Positions 1-12,087 are shown, numbered from the stretch's first letter. The stretch: DNA of 64,000 nt from Flaveria trinervia (GCA_025506515.1 CM046444.1:68861068-68925067); one strand, 5' to 3'. Program-made: numbers and translations. The notes: generated from the sequence alone by a model not told the origin.

Positions 1-1918
1 CTGCCCCGTGCCATCCTAGCAATGCTCACCTGCCAACTAGAAAATGCATAAAAAGTCAGTGTTGCTGAGTGAGTTCTAGTTTCATAGTAAAACATACTTT
101 TACTTTCATTAAAACATTCATTTCTTTTTCATGTGATCACACATCATACATACACATAGATAATATCATTATTATCTTCATCATTCGTTCATTCATACCA
201 TAAATTCATCATTATATCTTTTCTTTCATTCGGACAATGCCATGTGCTCCACCCCACCGTATGCATAAAGCCGGTACTGGGCCTGAGGTCTTTCATAGAC
301 CCCAACATTGTTTAAGAAGCTGACTCCAGTTACCAAGGGTGAGCAGAAAGGGTCCCATACATATGGTCAATCACAAGGATTGGACCCCAGTGTGCATCCT
401 TCTGGGGTAACTAACCCGCACACAGTTGAGCTACCACCCTTCATTGGGTGTGAACCTCCATACATCTGCTTAATGAAACCGATCAAGCCCAAGTGTGAAT
501 CCTTCTGGGGTAGCTAACCCGCACACGATTGAGCTAGCACCCTTCATTGTGTGTGAACATCCTTACGTTTGCTTGCAAGCCTTTCATACTTTCATTCCTT
601 CATTAATGCATGCATTCATCATTTCGTTCCTCTTTTCATTATCTTCCACTTTACGTTACGTAATAATTTCATTTCATTCGTTAACATTCAATGTAAAGCC
701 AAGGGAAAATAATACACATAATAAGGAACATCAACATCAACAGTCAACATCATCATACAGGGCATCATACATACATAACATGCACCATACATATCATCAT
801 GCATAAGCATCAAAAATACATCTTAACATGTCCATCATAACGTCTATGACCTCAAAAGTCAACTTACATAGCCCTCGGAAACCTCCCAAGTCAAAGCCTA
901 CATTCATCTTTTCCTCAAAAAGTCAGAAAACAGTTTAAGTGTTCATCCGCATTTGCTCTAGTTCATCCGCATTTACTGTAGTTCATCCACATTTACTGTA
1001 GTTCATTTGCATTTACTGTAGTTCATCCGCATTTGTCTTACTTCATTCACCTTTGTTCATGTTCATCTGCATTTGTTCATCCGCATTGACCTTACTCATC
1101 CACATTGACTTACTTAGGGGTTAATGCTCATCTGCATTAACTGTCATCCGCATTGACTTTCCATACTCATCCGCATTGACTTTCCATACTCATCCGTATT
1201 GACATTCCATACTCATCTGCATTGACTAACTTAGGGGTTAATGCTCATCCGCATTAACTGTCATCCGCATTGACTTTCCAACACTTAGGCAGATTTTAAA
1301 AGTTAACATATGATCCTTAAACATCAGATTTCTGTTCCCAATCATCATCCATCATGTTCTAAGCTTAAGTCTTACCTTCTTAGTCTTAGACCACCATCAT
1401 ACATCATCAAGCATGAACATAACCACACATCACAACATAAATTCAACATACACAAATTCAAACATAGGGGTCCGAAACCCAGTTTAATAAAACATACATA
1501 CATGCATTTCTAGCCCTAAAATTAGTTAAAATAGGTAAAAAAGGGGTCCTAGAACTCACCTTTGAAGCTCCTGAGTGTGGCTTCTTCCAAACTCGTTTGC
1601 AATTGAGTTCAACCACATAGAAACCCACTAACACATACCTGAACACAAGCAAACACACATAAGCATAAACCCGAGGACATAAACGGTTAAGAACACCATA
1701 AAACATGAATTATTACCTTGAATTCGCACTTTTCTTCTTGTTTCTCTTCAAAACCAAGTGTTCTCTACTTCCTACTACTCTCTCTTTCTAAAAATCCGAG
1801 AATTTTGTGATGTGTGTGACATATGGGCGCCATACCACCATTATCACCAACTTTTAAACTTTTTGTCCTTTTGACACTTATAACCCCTAGACTTGGTTTT
1901 AATTCCTCTTCCTTCTTT
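1..1918 (-). repeat. Ty3/gypsy LTR, inner part, cut by copia G
   Basis: This stretch aligns by eye with the LTR at 26748-29019. Both share the GCTCACYTGCCAACT block, the TGCATAAAGC..TACTGGGC block, the CATCCGCATT array and the block near 1520-1560 that reads CTAGAACTCACCTTT. The window opens roughly 220 bases inside the LTR. It stops at 1918, where copia G begins, in a part matching the last ~100 bases of the related LTRs. There is no coding sequence; short open frames here are chance translations of CAT/ACAT-rich DNA. Confidence 0.8.
941..1279. repeat. TTCATCCGCATT minisatellite inside gypsy LTR
   Basis: Some fifteen or more imperfect copies of a core TCATCCGCATT, spaced about 20-28 bases, first with TTTACTGTAG spacers and then with GACTT spacers. 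The same core makes arrays in the two LTRs of element C (28015-28315, 34943-35345) with different copy numbers, so it is a length-variable part of this LTR family. Confidence 0.85.
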
Positions 1919-2831
1919 TGTTGGGATTTTAACATGTTTATCAAAGCTTCATACAACATGATTTATATGAAAACGCAGCGGAATAATATTTGGAAACATA
2001 TTAAGATCTGATTATAAAACCATTTTATATACCCCAAGCCATGGATCTTTATACATAATGCATACAAAAGTAAAACAACAAAACAAGGAACTACAACCTT
2101 TGTAGCTACTTAACCTGAGCTTTAAGATGAGAAGGATGGTGATGATCTTGAAAGCTAGATTCCACAAGCAATCCTCAAGAAGATAATACCCCAAGCACGT
2201 GCAAACACCTCTCTTTGCTAGGATCGAACACCAAGTTGTAATCTCTCTTCCTTGTGAAGTTTTTCAGCCAAGAACCAAAACTTGAAGCTGAAAATCTTCT
2301 TATCTTGTTCAAATCCGAAAATCTTGAAAAAGAGAGAGAGAGAGAGAGTTGCTTGTGTAGGTTGAGTGTATGTGTTAAAATGAATTGATTAGAAGCAATG
2401 CATGTGCTTGGAACCATAAAAGGCATTCCCAAGACATACACCAAGGGGGCGGCCGAAGGCTCCCCTTTTTCTCACCAAAATTCAAATTAAACCTTTTTAA
2501 AGGAATACACTAGAAATCAACCCTTTTATAAAATTGAACCACTTTAATTTTATAACACAATACATATTTATTTGTCATTCTTTAACTAATTAAACAATGA
2601 ACAAATAATCCCTCATGAACAAATTAATACATATAATAATGTTCATCTACAAAAGCAATAATTAGAAAATCCAATTTTCTAAATTGGTGTCACTTATTAT
2701 TTGTATGATCTTATCAACAATAAATTTTCTTTCGGTGTTTGTTTGGCTTGTTATTGGGTATGACCCGACTTGGATCATATCACACTAGCCACATCAATTT
2801 AATATGAATCTTGGGCAGATCAAATCTTTTA
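1919..2831 (-). repeat. 3' LTR of copia G
   Basis: Closely matches 9000-9909; the differences seen are mostly single-base length changes and an AG microsatellite (2331-2348 here, longer at about 9409-9432). The outer end is inferred from the shared ATCTTTTA just before the polypurine tract, so it could be off by a few bases. Confidence 0.85.
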
Positions 2832-2845
2832 ATCTCCCACTTGCA
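2832..2845 (-). promoter_or_regulatory. Polypurine tract of copia G
   Basis: On the minus strand this reads TGCAAGTGGGAGAT directly before the 3' LTR, the usual form and position of a copia plus-strand primer. Confidence 0.75.
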
Positions 2846-3599
2846 CAAGATTCATAGTAGATTGATGCAAGCAGCAAATAACGCCTAGCAACGGTTTGCT
2901 ACCCCTAATGTATATGACTAAGTGCCATTCAATAACATCATCCTTTTCAAGTACCTTACTTGAATATGTTTTAGGTGAACTAATCATTTATCCTTTTGTT
3001 CAGATGTCATGTTAAATCCAAGAGACACAGAATTGTCATTCTCTGATGATTTAACTTTAATAGGCCTTAGACATCTAACTCTCAACGAATAAGAGGAACA
3101 ATCCCATCTTGACTACATACGTCTCTCACAATCACTTCGTATCATACCCGAACTCAGCCTTATGTACTGCCAATATTTCAGAACAGCAAAGAACTAAGTC
3201 AAAATACAATATTCGGTGAATATCAAGACCCAATATGTATCTCAGGTCTGAGGATACTATGATATTCGCCTTTACTCAATATTTCTTATGACTAATCACA
3301 AGGATTCCATGCAGAAATAATTGAGTGCGGGTCAGTCCAATATCTATATCCCATAGATATCAATGAACCTTGCTAGCAACCTCTTGCTCTATATTCATAC
3401 CTTATGAATATCAACCAATCCAAGTTCATTATAGTCTTACATTCATAATTGTTCCCACAAGTATGATCGACTACGAACGTTTAGAATAACTTATTTATTC
3501 ACGGATTTAAACATGCTAAAATAGAAGAACAAATGAAAATTATAACCATGTAATTAAGTCAAATAACATAGTTCCAATATTCAAATATAAAGTACAACA
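2846..3599 (-). other. 3' noncoding region of copia G with three hairpins
   Basis: About 750 bases between the end of the RNase H frame and the polypurine tract, without a recognisable gene. Three short perfect inverted repeats stand out: 3209-3223 (ATATTC/GAATAT, 3-base loop), 3340-3360 (ATATCTAT/ATAGATAT, 5-base loop) and 3391-3411 (ATATTCATA/TATGAATAT, 3-base loop). Confidence 0.7.
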
Positions 3600-4390
3600 T
3601 TAAACCCAGTCACTTGAATATCTAAGTCCCATGGCACAAGCATGACCTTCATGCTTTGCCTTTTCAAGGAGTTTTGTGAGTGGATCCGCAATGTTTTTAT
3701 CAGTGTGGACTTTGCGAATACATATCTTTCCCTTTTCAACTTCATCCCTTATGTAGTTGAATCTCCGTTCAATGTGCCGAGTCTTTTGATGAGCACGAGG
3801 TTCCTTGATTTGAGCAATCGCACCTTCGTTGTCACAAAAGATCTCTAGGGGATCCTGAATGGAAGGGACTACCCCTAGGTCGGCTATGAATTTCTTCAGC
3901 CATGCAGCTTCCTGTGCTGCCATTGAAGCGGCGACATATTCTGACTCTGTAGTGGACAACGCTACGACTTCTTGCTTTGAGCTTTTCCAAGAAACAGCTC
4001 CGCCATTTAGAATAAAGATGTACCCTGATTGAGATCGTGAATCATCTCGATCGGTTTGGAAACTCGCATCCGTGTAACCTTTTACTACGAGTTCCTCTTC
4101 ACCAGACCCTAGATCAAGAACATGTCCTTAGTCCTCCTTAGGTATTTCAGAATGTTCTTGACAGCCATCCAATGACTATCACCAGGATTTTGCTGGTATC
4201 TACTTGTCATGCTCAAAGCGCATGACACATCTGGTCTAGTGCATATCATTGCATACATGATGGATCCTATAGCAGATGCATATGGGATTGCCTTCATTCT
4301 ATTTTGCTCCTCCTTCGAGCTTGGACATTGAGTCATACTCAATATTGTCCCTCTTTGAATAGGTACAGTACCTTTCTTAGAGTTTTCCAT
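3600..4390 (-). pseudogene. Copia G RNase H domain (broken)
   Basis: RNase H degrades the RNA strand during reverse transcription. The frame 3600-3959 holds the copia RNase H signature STTESEYVA, a CDNEGAIA block, a TRHIERRF block and a terminal ADPLTKLL stretch. The upstream part at 4109-4390 has the copia block IGSIMYAMICTRPD. The two parts are in different frames, with the connecting DNA near 3960-4108 shifted. The C-terminal position and order are as expected for copia. Confidence 0.85.
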
Positions 4391-5473
4391 CTTGAACTTT
4401 TCAAGATTTTGTCAATGTATGCACTTTGATTCAAACCTATCAGCCGTCTAGATCTATCCCTATAGATCTTTATTCCCAGAATATAGGTGGCCTCACCAAG
4501 ATCCTTAATGGAAAAACAACTTCCAAGCCAGGTTTTTACACCTTCCAAAGTTGGAATGTCATTCCAAATAGTAGTATGTCATCGACATACAATACTAAGA
4601 AGGTTATTGTGCTCCCACTAGCCTTCTTATACACACAAGCCTCATCAGCGTTTTTGATGAAGCCAATTTCCTTACTTCATCATCAAAACGGTGATTCCAT
4701 CTTCTCGATGCTTGTTTCAATCCATAGATTGATTTCTTTAACTTGCATACTTTGTTAGGATGTTTTGGATTGACAAAACCTTCAGGCTGAACCATATAGA
4801 CATCTTCCTCAAGATATCCATTTAGGAATGCGGTTTTGACATCCATTTGCCAAATCTCATAATCATAATGAGCTGCTATGGCAAACAATATCCTTATAGA
4901 CTTAAGCATTGCAACAGGTGAGAAGGTTTCATCAAAATCAACCCCTTGAGTTTGAGTGAAACCCTTTGCTACAAGTCTAGCTTTGTAAGTATCCAAGTTT
5001 CCATGCATATCGGTTTTCTTCTTGAAAACCCACTTACTTCCAACTACTTTGGAATTAGGAGGTGGTACAACAAGTTCCCAAACTTGATTGTCATACATGG
5101 ATTGCATCTCAACGTTCATGGCCTCAAGCCATTTGTCACAATCCAAATTGGACACTGCATCATGATATGTGGTTGGTTCATCGGAGTCAACCACGTAGCA
5201 TCCATCCATAAAAAATCCATATCTTTCAGGATTACTTGTTCTACCACTTCTGCGAACGTTTTGTGTGTATTGATCAACCGCTTGATCATCCTCAACATCC
5301 TTATGTTGAGTGCTAGTTTCAACCAAACGTGTATTAGGCTGTGGTTCTTGTTCCTCCTCAAGATCCACTGTTCTACTACTAGCTCCTTCCATAAGGAACT
5401 TGGCTTCTAAGAACTCACCCTTTCTGGAAACAAACACCTTTTGTTCCAGTGGATCATAGAAATAATATCCCAT
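4339..5473 (-). pseudogene. Copia G reverse transcriptase (broken)
   Basis: The frame 4604-5473 contains the copia RT start KWVFKKK, the KARLVAKGF and FSPVA motifs, QMDVKTAFLNG with the first catalytic Asp, and YGLKQA. The frame then shifts. The YVDD catalytic box is visible in the DNA around 4569-4594 but out of frame with the main part, and the next piece (4339-4548) resumes with LGEATYILGIKI. The N-terminal part of the frame (about residues 1-90) is the variable acidic integrase-RT linker. Confidence 0.88.
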
Positions 5474-5480
5474 AGAATCT

Positions 5481-6200
5481 CTAGGATATCCAACAAAGAT
5501 ACACTTGGTGGATCGGGCTTCTATTTGTTTGGGGTGGGAGTCTTAACATAAGCCTCACAACCCCAAACCTTAAGTATGATAGGGATGGAACTCTTCCATG
5601 CCATATCTCAAAAGGTGTCCTTTCCACCTTCTTGGTTGGGGCCATATTCAGAATACGAGCCGCGGAGAGCAAAGCGAAACCCCAAAATGATAGAGGCAAT
5701 GTGCTTCTAGCCATCATAGATCAGACCATATCCAATAAGGTTCGATTCCTCCTCTCAGACACACCATGTTGTGGTGTTCCAGGTGGAGTGAGTTGTGAGA
5801 CAATCCCACAACTCCTAATATGATCTTGAAAAATATCACTTAGATATTCACCACCCCTATCGGTGCGGAGACTTTAATTGATTTGTTGAGTTGATTTTCT
5901 ACTTCATTCTTGAAGATTTTGAACATTTCAAAAGCTTCATCTTTGTGTCTTAATAAATACACGTACCCATAGCGACTATAATCGTCGGTAAAGGTAATGA
6001 AGTATCTTTCACCATTCCTAGTCATTGGTTTAAAAGGACCACATACATCCGAATGTATGATACCTAATAAATCTTTTGCCCTTTCGTTAGTTCCACTAAA
6101 GGGTGCCTTAGTCATTTTCCTTGTAAACAAGATTCACATACATCAAATGAATCACATTCATTGTTTTAAAAGACCATTCTTTTGAAGTGTTTGTATGCGT
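5481..6200 (-). pseudogene. Copia G integrase (broken)
   Basis: Integrase inserts the cDNA into the genome. The piece 5840-6130 has IIHSDVCGP (first catalytic Asp) and FTDDYSRYG. The DNA near 5845-5875 continues with a frame-shifted second-Asp region. The piece 5481-5717 carries the end of the core and the conserved TPFEIWHG block. At least two frameshifts break the domain. Confidence 0.85.
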
Positions 6201-6245
6201 TTCTTGTTATATGACCAAGACGACAATGCCAAAGGTAGGTATCAC

Positions 6246-6794
6246 TCAAATCGAATTTAAGTTTTTGGTGGTTGCTTGGTATATTGAGCTATCATATGTT
6301 GCGTTTTCATGAACCAATTCATAAATACCATTACAAGGTATAGCTTTAAAATAAAATACATGATTTAAAGAAACATGAATATCATTGTCAACAAACTTGA
6401 AATCATAATCATATTGTCTTAAACGGGAAACAGAAATTATGTTCCTAGTCAAACTAGGAGCATATAATACATTACTTAAAATAACTTCCAAACCATTTGG
6501 AAGTTTCAAAATGTAGTCTCCTGGGCTTCCACATGAACCTTTGCACCATGCCCATGAAGAGACTATTTCCCCTTTCTCATAATGCTCATTTCTTTTGAAA
6601 CCCTGCAACAAATTGCAAATGTGAGTTCCACATCCGGTATCTAATACCCATGTGTTAGAAGAAATAACATTTAATTCTATATGTATCATGTATATTATAC
6701 CTGAGGTTTGCCCCGCATCCCTCTTTTCTCTCAACTCTTTGAGATAGACTGGACAATTTCTCATCCAATGCCCTATCTCACCAATTTGAAGCAT
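6246..6794 (-). pseudogene. Copia G zinc knuckle end, protease and pre-integrase region
   Basis: The frame begins in a CCHC knuckle remnant (GEIGHWMRNCP), continues through the aspartic protease with VLDTGCGTHIC (DTG active-site triad) and ends in the pre-integrase region after the conserved NIISVSRL stretch. The protease cuts the polyprotein. The first two Cys of the knuckle are lost by a frame change at its start. This is the longest undamaged stretch in the 5' half of pol. Confidence 0.82.
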
Positions 6795-7592
6795 GGGTCG
6801 TTCACAGCAACCTTTTGCTTCTTCTCCTTGGGTTTTGGAGGTTCCGCCCTAACAACCATCTTCCCCTTTCCCAAACGTGCCCCTTTCCTTGGCAACAGTT
6901 GCCTTGGGAGGGGGTAGAGACCTTCTCTTTCTCCCACCTTCATTAATGGTGAGAACGGGTAAAACCTTTTACCCATTCCCGCCTCAGCTGATTTGAGCAT
7001 CGAATGAAGTTCATTTATGCTCTTGTCCCATCCGTTCATGTTGTATTCATGACGAATGCCTCAAACCTTTTAGTTAGGCCATTAAGGATCAAATCCGTGG
7101 CCAACTCCTTGAGACGGGACAGTTCAGCCTTTGAAGGCGGTCGATGTGGCTTTTCATCTTAAGAACATAAGATGAAACTGATTGGGATTCCTCCATCCGA
7201 CATGCATGAAGCGCTCGAACCGTTTCGAAGCGCTCCACTCTAGCTTGTTGCTGAACGTTTCCCGCAGCTGAGTGATCATGTCATAGGCTCCATGGAGCTC
7301 ATACGCCTTTTGGAGTTCGGGTGTCATACTTGCCAACATTAGACAAGAGACCTGGATGGAGTCCTCCACATATTTAACCCAATCATTATAGGCTTCCACA
7401 TCCTCCTCGTTAGGTTCATCGGGGATGGGATCATCAAGGATATAGGCCCGCTTTTCTTGCTTGAGAACAATTCTCAAGTTGCGGTACCAATCCATGAAAT
7501 TGTTAGGTGTTAGACGATCCCTTTGAAGAATCGCCCTTAGGGATTGGTTGTTTTGGTTTGGTACATCATATTAGCGTGTTGTTGTCGGCCAT
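6773..7592 (-). pseudogene. Copia G gag
   Basis: The capsid gene probably starts at an ATG whose first base is 7592; a stop follows nine codons in. The frame 7154-7495 shows the copia gag core (MDWYRNLRIVLKQEKRAYIL and an ELHGAYDMI segment). The frame 6773-7039 holds the Lys-rich stretch before the zinc knuckle. In between the frame is broken. Confidence 0.8.
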
Positions 7593-8985
7593 CTACAAGA
7601 TGTTACAAAGTCTATTTTAGTAATCGTTGATAATTATATTTCATTTATTAATACCCTTTTTGTCTCATAGACTATTAAAAAAATTTAGAATCCAACGTTA
7701 TATTTAAATATTGGTTAGGTGACCTTTATCCCATTATTCAAATAAAACAAGGTAGTCATAAATGACAATTGCAACCTATTGCAACTTCTAGTGGTATGGG
7801 ATCGTTTAAACATCATAGTTTATCACGGCATGTTATCCCATCAACACCTTTTATAAAACATATTTTAGGTGATCCATTCAATATATTTTACAAATCAAGT
7901 CGTCCTACTTACACACACGTGTGAGTTTACTATATAAGTGGTTAGGTGACCTTTATCCCACAAACATGGTTCTCACCTCAAATTACAAGTTCCCTCAAAG
8001 TGTTAGGTGACCTTTATCCCACTAAGAGTTTGCAAGTAACCTAAGTGTTGTGAAAAAGGATAGTGTTTAACTTGTTTTCAAAAGGGATATTGATTTCACA
8101 ATTCTTGTTAAGAAAAGTCTATATACCATATGATTGTATGCATTCAACCATATGGTACCCTATTGGTTCTTATGAATAAAACCCATTTTATTTTGCAAAC
8201 CATTAATCCTTTTGTAGAACCGTGAATTTCGCTTAATGATTTGAGAACAATTACCGTTTATAGTTTGTTTTAGTTGATGGTTTGTTAATCACATCAAATA
8301 TTCAAAACAAACATCATCATATGCATTCAACCAAACATTATACCAAACATTCAAATATGCATAACAAAGCATACTAAATTGAGCACACTTGTTTAGCCAA
8401 AACAAGTGTGTCAAATGGTCTTGTCCTAAGGGTTAAGAACATGACACATGGTTGACCCAAAAAGGACTCCCACTTGAATCCATAACTTCAAGCATCCTCT
8501 TTGTCCATCTTTTCTTCAAGTCTTGATCTTGAGCTTCCTTACAAGATATGTATCCTAATACATTTTACGAGTAAAGATAAACTCCTAATCTATTTATTAC
8601 AAACCATGTGAATAAATAATTACAAGACTAGACTTGAAACAAAATTAAATTCTTACATGCCCAATGAATACAACATGACAATCAATCATACAATCCAAGG
8701 GTCTAGGCTTTGTTATGCATAAACAACAACAATATACCCAAACATACATAAGAAGGTCAATTTTTGGCAGCCCTTAAAACCCATGTTTTTGGCCAACATA
8801 AACCAAGAACAAAAGGTTTTAGTCAAGCAAACAATAATCTTATAACTAGAGTCTTAAAGATCCTAATATGCATAATATAGCATCTTTAAAACATCAAAAG
8901 GGGGCACCAAAATAGCCCTTTAAACCCACGGTTTGGGCTGTCCAAAAGAAAGCAAAGTGTAATACATGTATGCATATGTATAAGT
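7593..8985 (-). other. Long untranslated leader of copia G
   Basis: About 1.4 kb between the PBS and gag without a coding frame. It contains three exact copies of GTTAGGTGACCTTTATCCCA (7714-7733, 7941-7960, 8002-8021) and a partial one near 7863. On the element's sense strand the repeat reads TGGGATAAAGGTCACCTAAC. A role in RNA packaging or translation is a guess. Confidence 0.75.
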
Positions 8986-8999
8986 GGCTCTTGATGCCA
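8986..8999 (-). promoter_or_regulatory. Primer binding site of copia G
   Basis: The minus strand reads TGGCATCAAGAGCC directly after the 5' LTR end (..CCCAACA). It resembles the initiator-Met-tRNA complement TGGTATCAGAGC with a few changes. Confidence 0.7.
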
Positions 9000-9909
9000 T
9001 GTTGGGATTTTAACATGTTTATCAAAGCTTCATACAACATGATTTATATGAAAACGCAGCGAATAATATTTGGAAACATATAAGATCTGATTATAAAAAC
9101 CATTTTATAATAACCCCAAGCCATGGATCTTTATACATAATGCATAAAAGTAAAACAACAAAACAAGGAACTACAACTTTGTAGCTATAAACCCGAGCTT
9201 TAAGATGAGAAGGATGGTGATGATCTTGAAAGCTAGATTCCAACAAGCAATCCTCAAGAAGATAATACCCCAAGCACGTGCAAACACCTCTCTTTGCTAG
9301 GATCGAACACCAGTTGTAATCTCTCTTCCTTGTGAAGTTTTTCAGCCAAGAACCAAAACTTGAAGCTGAAAAATCTTCTTATCTTGTTCAAATCCGAAAA
9401 TCTTGAAAAGAGAGAGAGAGAGAGAGAGAGAGTTGCTTGTGTAGGTGAGTTGTGTGTGTTAAAATGAATTGATTAGAAGCAAATGCATGTGCTTGGAACC
9501 ATAAAAGGCATTCCCAAGACATACACCAAGGGGGCGCCGAAAGGCTCCCCTTTTTCTCACCAAAATTCAAATTAAACCTTTTTAAAGGAATACACTAGAT
9601 CAACCCTTTTATAAAATTGAACCACTTAATTTTAAAACAATACAATTTTATTTGTCATTCTTTAACTAATTTAAACAATGAACAAATAATCCCCATGAAC
9701 AAATTAATACATATAATAATGTTATCTACAAAAGCATAATTTAGAAAATCCAATTTTCTAAATTGGTGTCACTTATTATTTGTATGATCTTATCAACAAA
9801 TAAATTTTCTTCGGTGTTTGTTTGGCTTGTTATTGGGTATGACCCGACTTGGATCATATCACACTAGCCACATCAATTTAATATGAATCTTGGCAGATCA
9901 AATCTTTTA
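9000..9909 (-). repeat. 5' LTR of copia G
   Basis: Direct repeat of 1919-2831. Begins TGTTGGGATTTTAAC on the plus strand and includes an AG microsatellite near 9409-9432. As the 5' LTR it would carry the promoter, but I could not place a convincing TATA box. Confidence 0.85.
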
Positions 9910-10456
9910 TCTTTTTCTTTACTTATTCAAACCCCACCTGCAACATACAGACATACATACATACAGGTATAAAACCAACTTTATAAAAATATTCATACAT
10001 GCATTTCCAGCCCTAAAATCAGTTAAAACATGTAAAAGAGGGGTTCTAGAACTCACCTTTGCAGCTCTTTGGGTAAGACTCTTCAACACCTTTTGCAAAT
10101 TGAGCTCAAACACCTAAAACCCACCAAACACACACAACCGAACACACACAACATACATAAGCACACAAGCAAAGATGAAACCAGTTAAGAACATCTTAAA
10201 CACACGAATTCTTACCTTGATTTCGATCTGTGCTTTGTTCTTCTTCAAAATCGAATTCTGCACTTTCTCTCTCTAAAACATCCAAAAGAAATGGGTGTGT
10301 AGGAGGTGATGGGCGGCCATCACCTTTTACTACCCAAACTTTTCCAACTTTGTCTTTTTTACACTTTTTACCCTTGAACTTGATTAAATATCTTTTCTTT
10401 CTTTTTCTTCTCTTAATTCTTTCTTTACTAACTTGAAAAGAATAACCAGGTGTTAC
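9910..10456 (-). repeat. Gypsy LTR terminal part after copia G
   Basis: From about 9931 this matches 35540-36073 (CAAACCCCACC block through to the GGTGTTACA terminus at 10456). The first ~20 bases resemble the last part of the LTR that G interrupted. Because 1-1918 already contains the block found again at 9931-10120, this is not a simple continuation: part of the LTR is present twice across the insertion. Confidence 0.7.
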
Positions 10457-10674
10457 AAGTTCACCTCCCTTATGTAGGTTCGTCCCCGAAATCTATTATT
10501 CCTCAAACAATCATGGGTAATGCTATCTCATCTCTTCATCAATTTCCCATGTAGACTCAGATCCCTTTCTGTGCTTCCACTATACACGCACCAGAGGAAC
10601 CACATTATTCCTTAACCTATTCTCTTTACGATCAATGATCACCACTAGTTGCTCCACATAATTGGACCATTCGT

Positions 10675-11169
10675 CTATCTCGATATCTTCCATGGTACAA
10701 CCATGTCTTCGTCTGCCAAACATTTCCCCAGATAAGATACGTGGAATGTCAGATGAATTCCACTTAACTCATCTGGTAACTCCAATCTATAGGCTGCCTC
10801 TCCTACTCTAGCAATGATTTTGAAAGGCCCTATGTATCTCGGGCTCAACTTGCTCTGCTTTCTAAACTGAATGATACCCTTACAAGGTGAGACTTTCAAC
10901 ATAACCCTGTCACCCACCTGGAACTCAACCGGTCTACATCGTTTATAAGCATATGACTTCTGTCTATCTTTGGCTGCCTTCATGAAGGCTTTGATGATAT
11001 CCAGTTTTTGAGTCATAGCCTCGACCACTTCAACGCTCCCTAACTCTATATGGCCGATATCACCCCAACACATGGGTGTTCTGCATCTCCTACTGTATAG
11101 CATCTCAAAAGGAGGCATACCAATACTGGCATGATAACTGTTGTTGTATGAGAACTCAGCTAATGACAA
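10675..11169 (-). pseudogene. Gypsy A integrase C-terminal part
   Basis: Integrase C-terminal region of a Tekay-like chromovirus. It starts LAEFSYNNSYHASI, includes the VGDRVMLKVSP block and PRYIGPF, then the HLTFHVSYLGKCL tail. It breaks before the chromodomain-like end, whose remains lie at 10475-10674. It is collinear with 29141-29720 of element C. Confidence 0.85.
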
Positions 11170-11690
11170 GTGGTCATCCTAACTTCCTCCAAAATCTATG
11201 ACGCATGCCCGAAGCATATCTTCTAGCGTCTGAATCGTCCTCTCCGACTGACCATCCATTTGAGGATGATAAGCCGTGCTAATATGTAGCCTCGTCCCCA
11301 TCGCATCGTGGAATTTCTTTCAAAATTTGGATGTAAACCAAGTGTTGCGATCAGACAAAGTAGACACCGGTACACCATGACGAGTTACAATCTATTTAAT
11401 GAACAAATCCGCCAACCTCTCGGATGAATATGTCTCGCGAATCGGTAGAAAGTGAGCACTCTTCGTTAAATGATCGACGATCACCCATATAGCATCATAC
11501 CCTTTCATGGTACGCGGTAAAAATATAATGAAATCCATGGTGATGTGCTCCCACTTCCATTCCGGTATATCCAAAGGTTGGATCTTGCTATACGGCTTCT
11601 GATGCTCGGCCTTAACTTATGAACAAGTAAGGCATTTACTCACATACTCCACCATATCACGCTTCATACCCGGTCACTAATACTCTTTCT
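11170..11690 (-). pseudogene. Gypsy A integrase core (broken)
   Basis: The piece 11392-11574 reads EHITMDFI (first catalytic Asp) and YDAIWVIVDHLTKSAHF. The DNA at 11190-11390 still shows the degraded second-Asp and TAYHPQ-type region in other frames. The HHCC zinc-binding part lies near 11580-11690 and carries substitutions and stops. Confidence 0.8.
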
Positions 11691-12087
11691 TCATGTCTTG
11701 GTACATCTTTGTAGCACCGGATGAATAGAGTACCGAGTATTGTGAGCTTCATCCATAATCTTCGCGCGTAGATCCCCAAAACGAGGAATCCACATCCGCC
11801 CGAATCGGGTCTTAACACCAAGTGTATTTTCACCCAATTCCATGACCAGACCTCTCATTCTTTCGGATTTAAGATGATCTTCTTTTAGTGCCTCATCCTG
11901 GAACTCCTTAACCTGCTTCATCACATCTGATGTCATGATCAACTAGTAAGCTTTCACCCGAATCGGCTCGGGTCTCTCGTTTCGGCTAAGGGCATTGCCA
12001 CCACGTTGGCTTTGCCTGGATGGCAATGGATCTCGCAATCGTAGTCATTTATAAGCTCCAACCATCTCCTCTGCCTTATGTTTAGGT
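11691..12087 (-). pseudogene. Gypsy A RNase H-integrase junction
   Basis: The frame 11691-11942 is collinear with 30302-30520 of element C (FGRMWIPRFGDLR block). The DNA from 11943 to 12087 holds the end of RNase H. The domain is split here by Sirevirus B and continues at 26196. Confidence 0.78.

Larger units (their letters stand above)
1919..9909 (-). mobile_element. Ty1/copia retrotransposon G, full length, degenerate
   Basis: Two ~910-base direct repeats starting TGTTGGGATTTTAACATG (1919 and 9000) flank a minus-strand copia internal region. Reading right to left the order is PBS, long leader, gag, protease, integrase, RT, RNase H, polypurine tract. The bases before 1919 and after 9909 both read TCTTT, a likely 5-bp target duplication, though in low-complexity DNA. 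It lies inside a gypsy LTR. Coding is broken in many places. The lineage within copia is not assigned; it is clearly unlike the Sireviruses in this window. Confidence 0.85.

Noticed and set aside
945..1283. Regularly spaced short repeats resembling a CRISPR array
   Set aside because: The repeats are imperfect, the spacers are themselves similar, and they lie inside a plant LTR present in several copies. It is a minisatellite.
4946..5410. 154-codon plus-strand frame
   Set aside because: It is antisense to the clear RT and linker coding of copia G.
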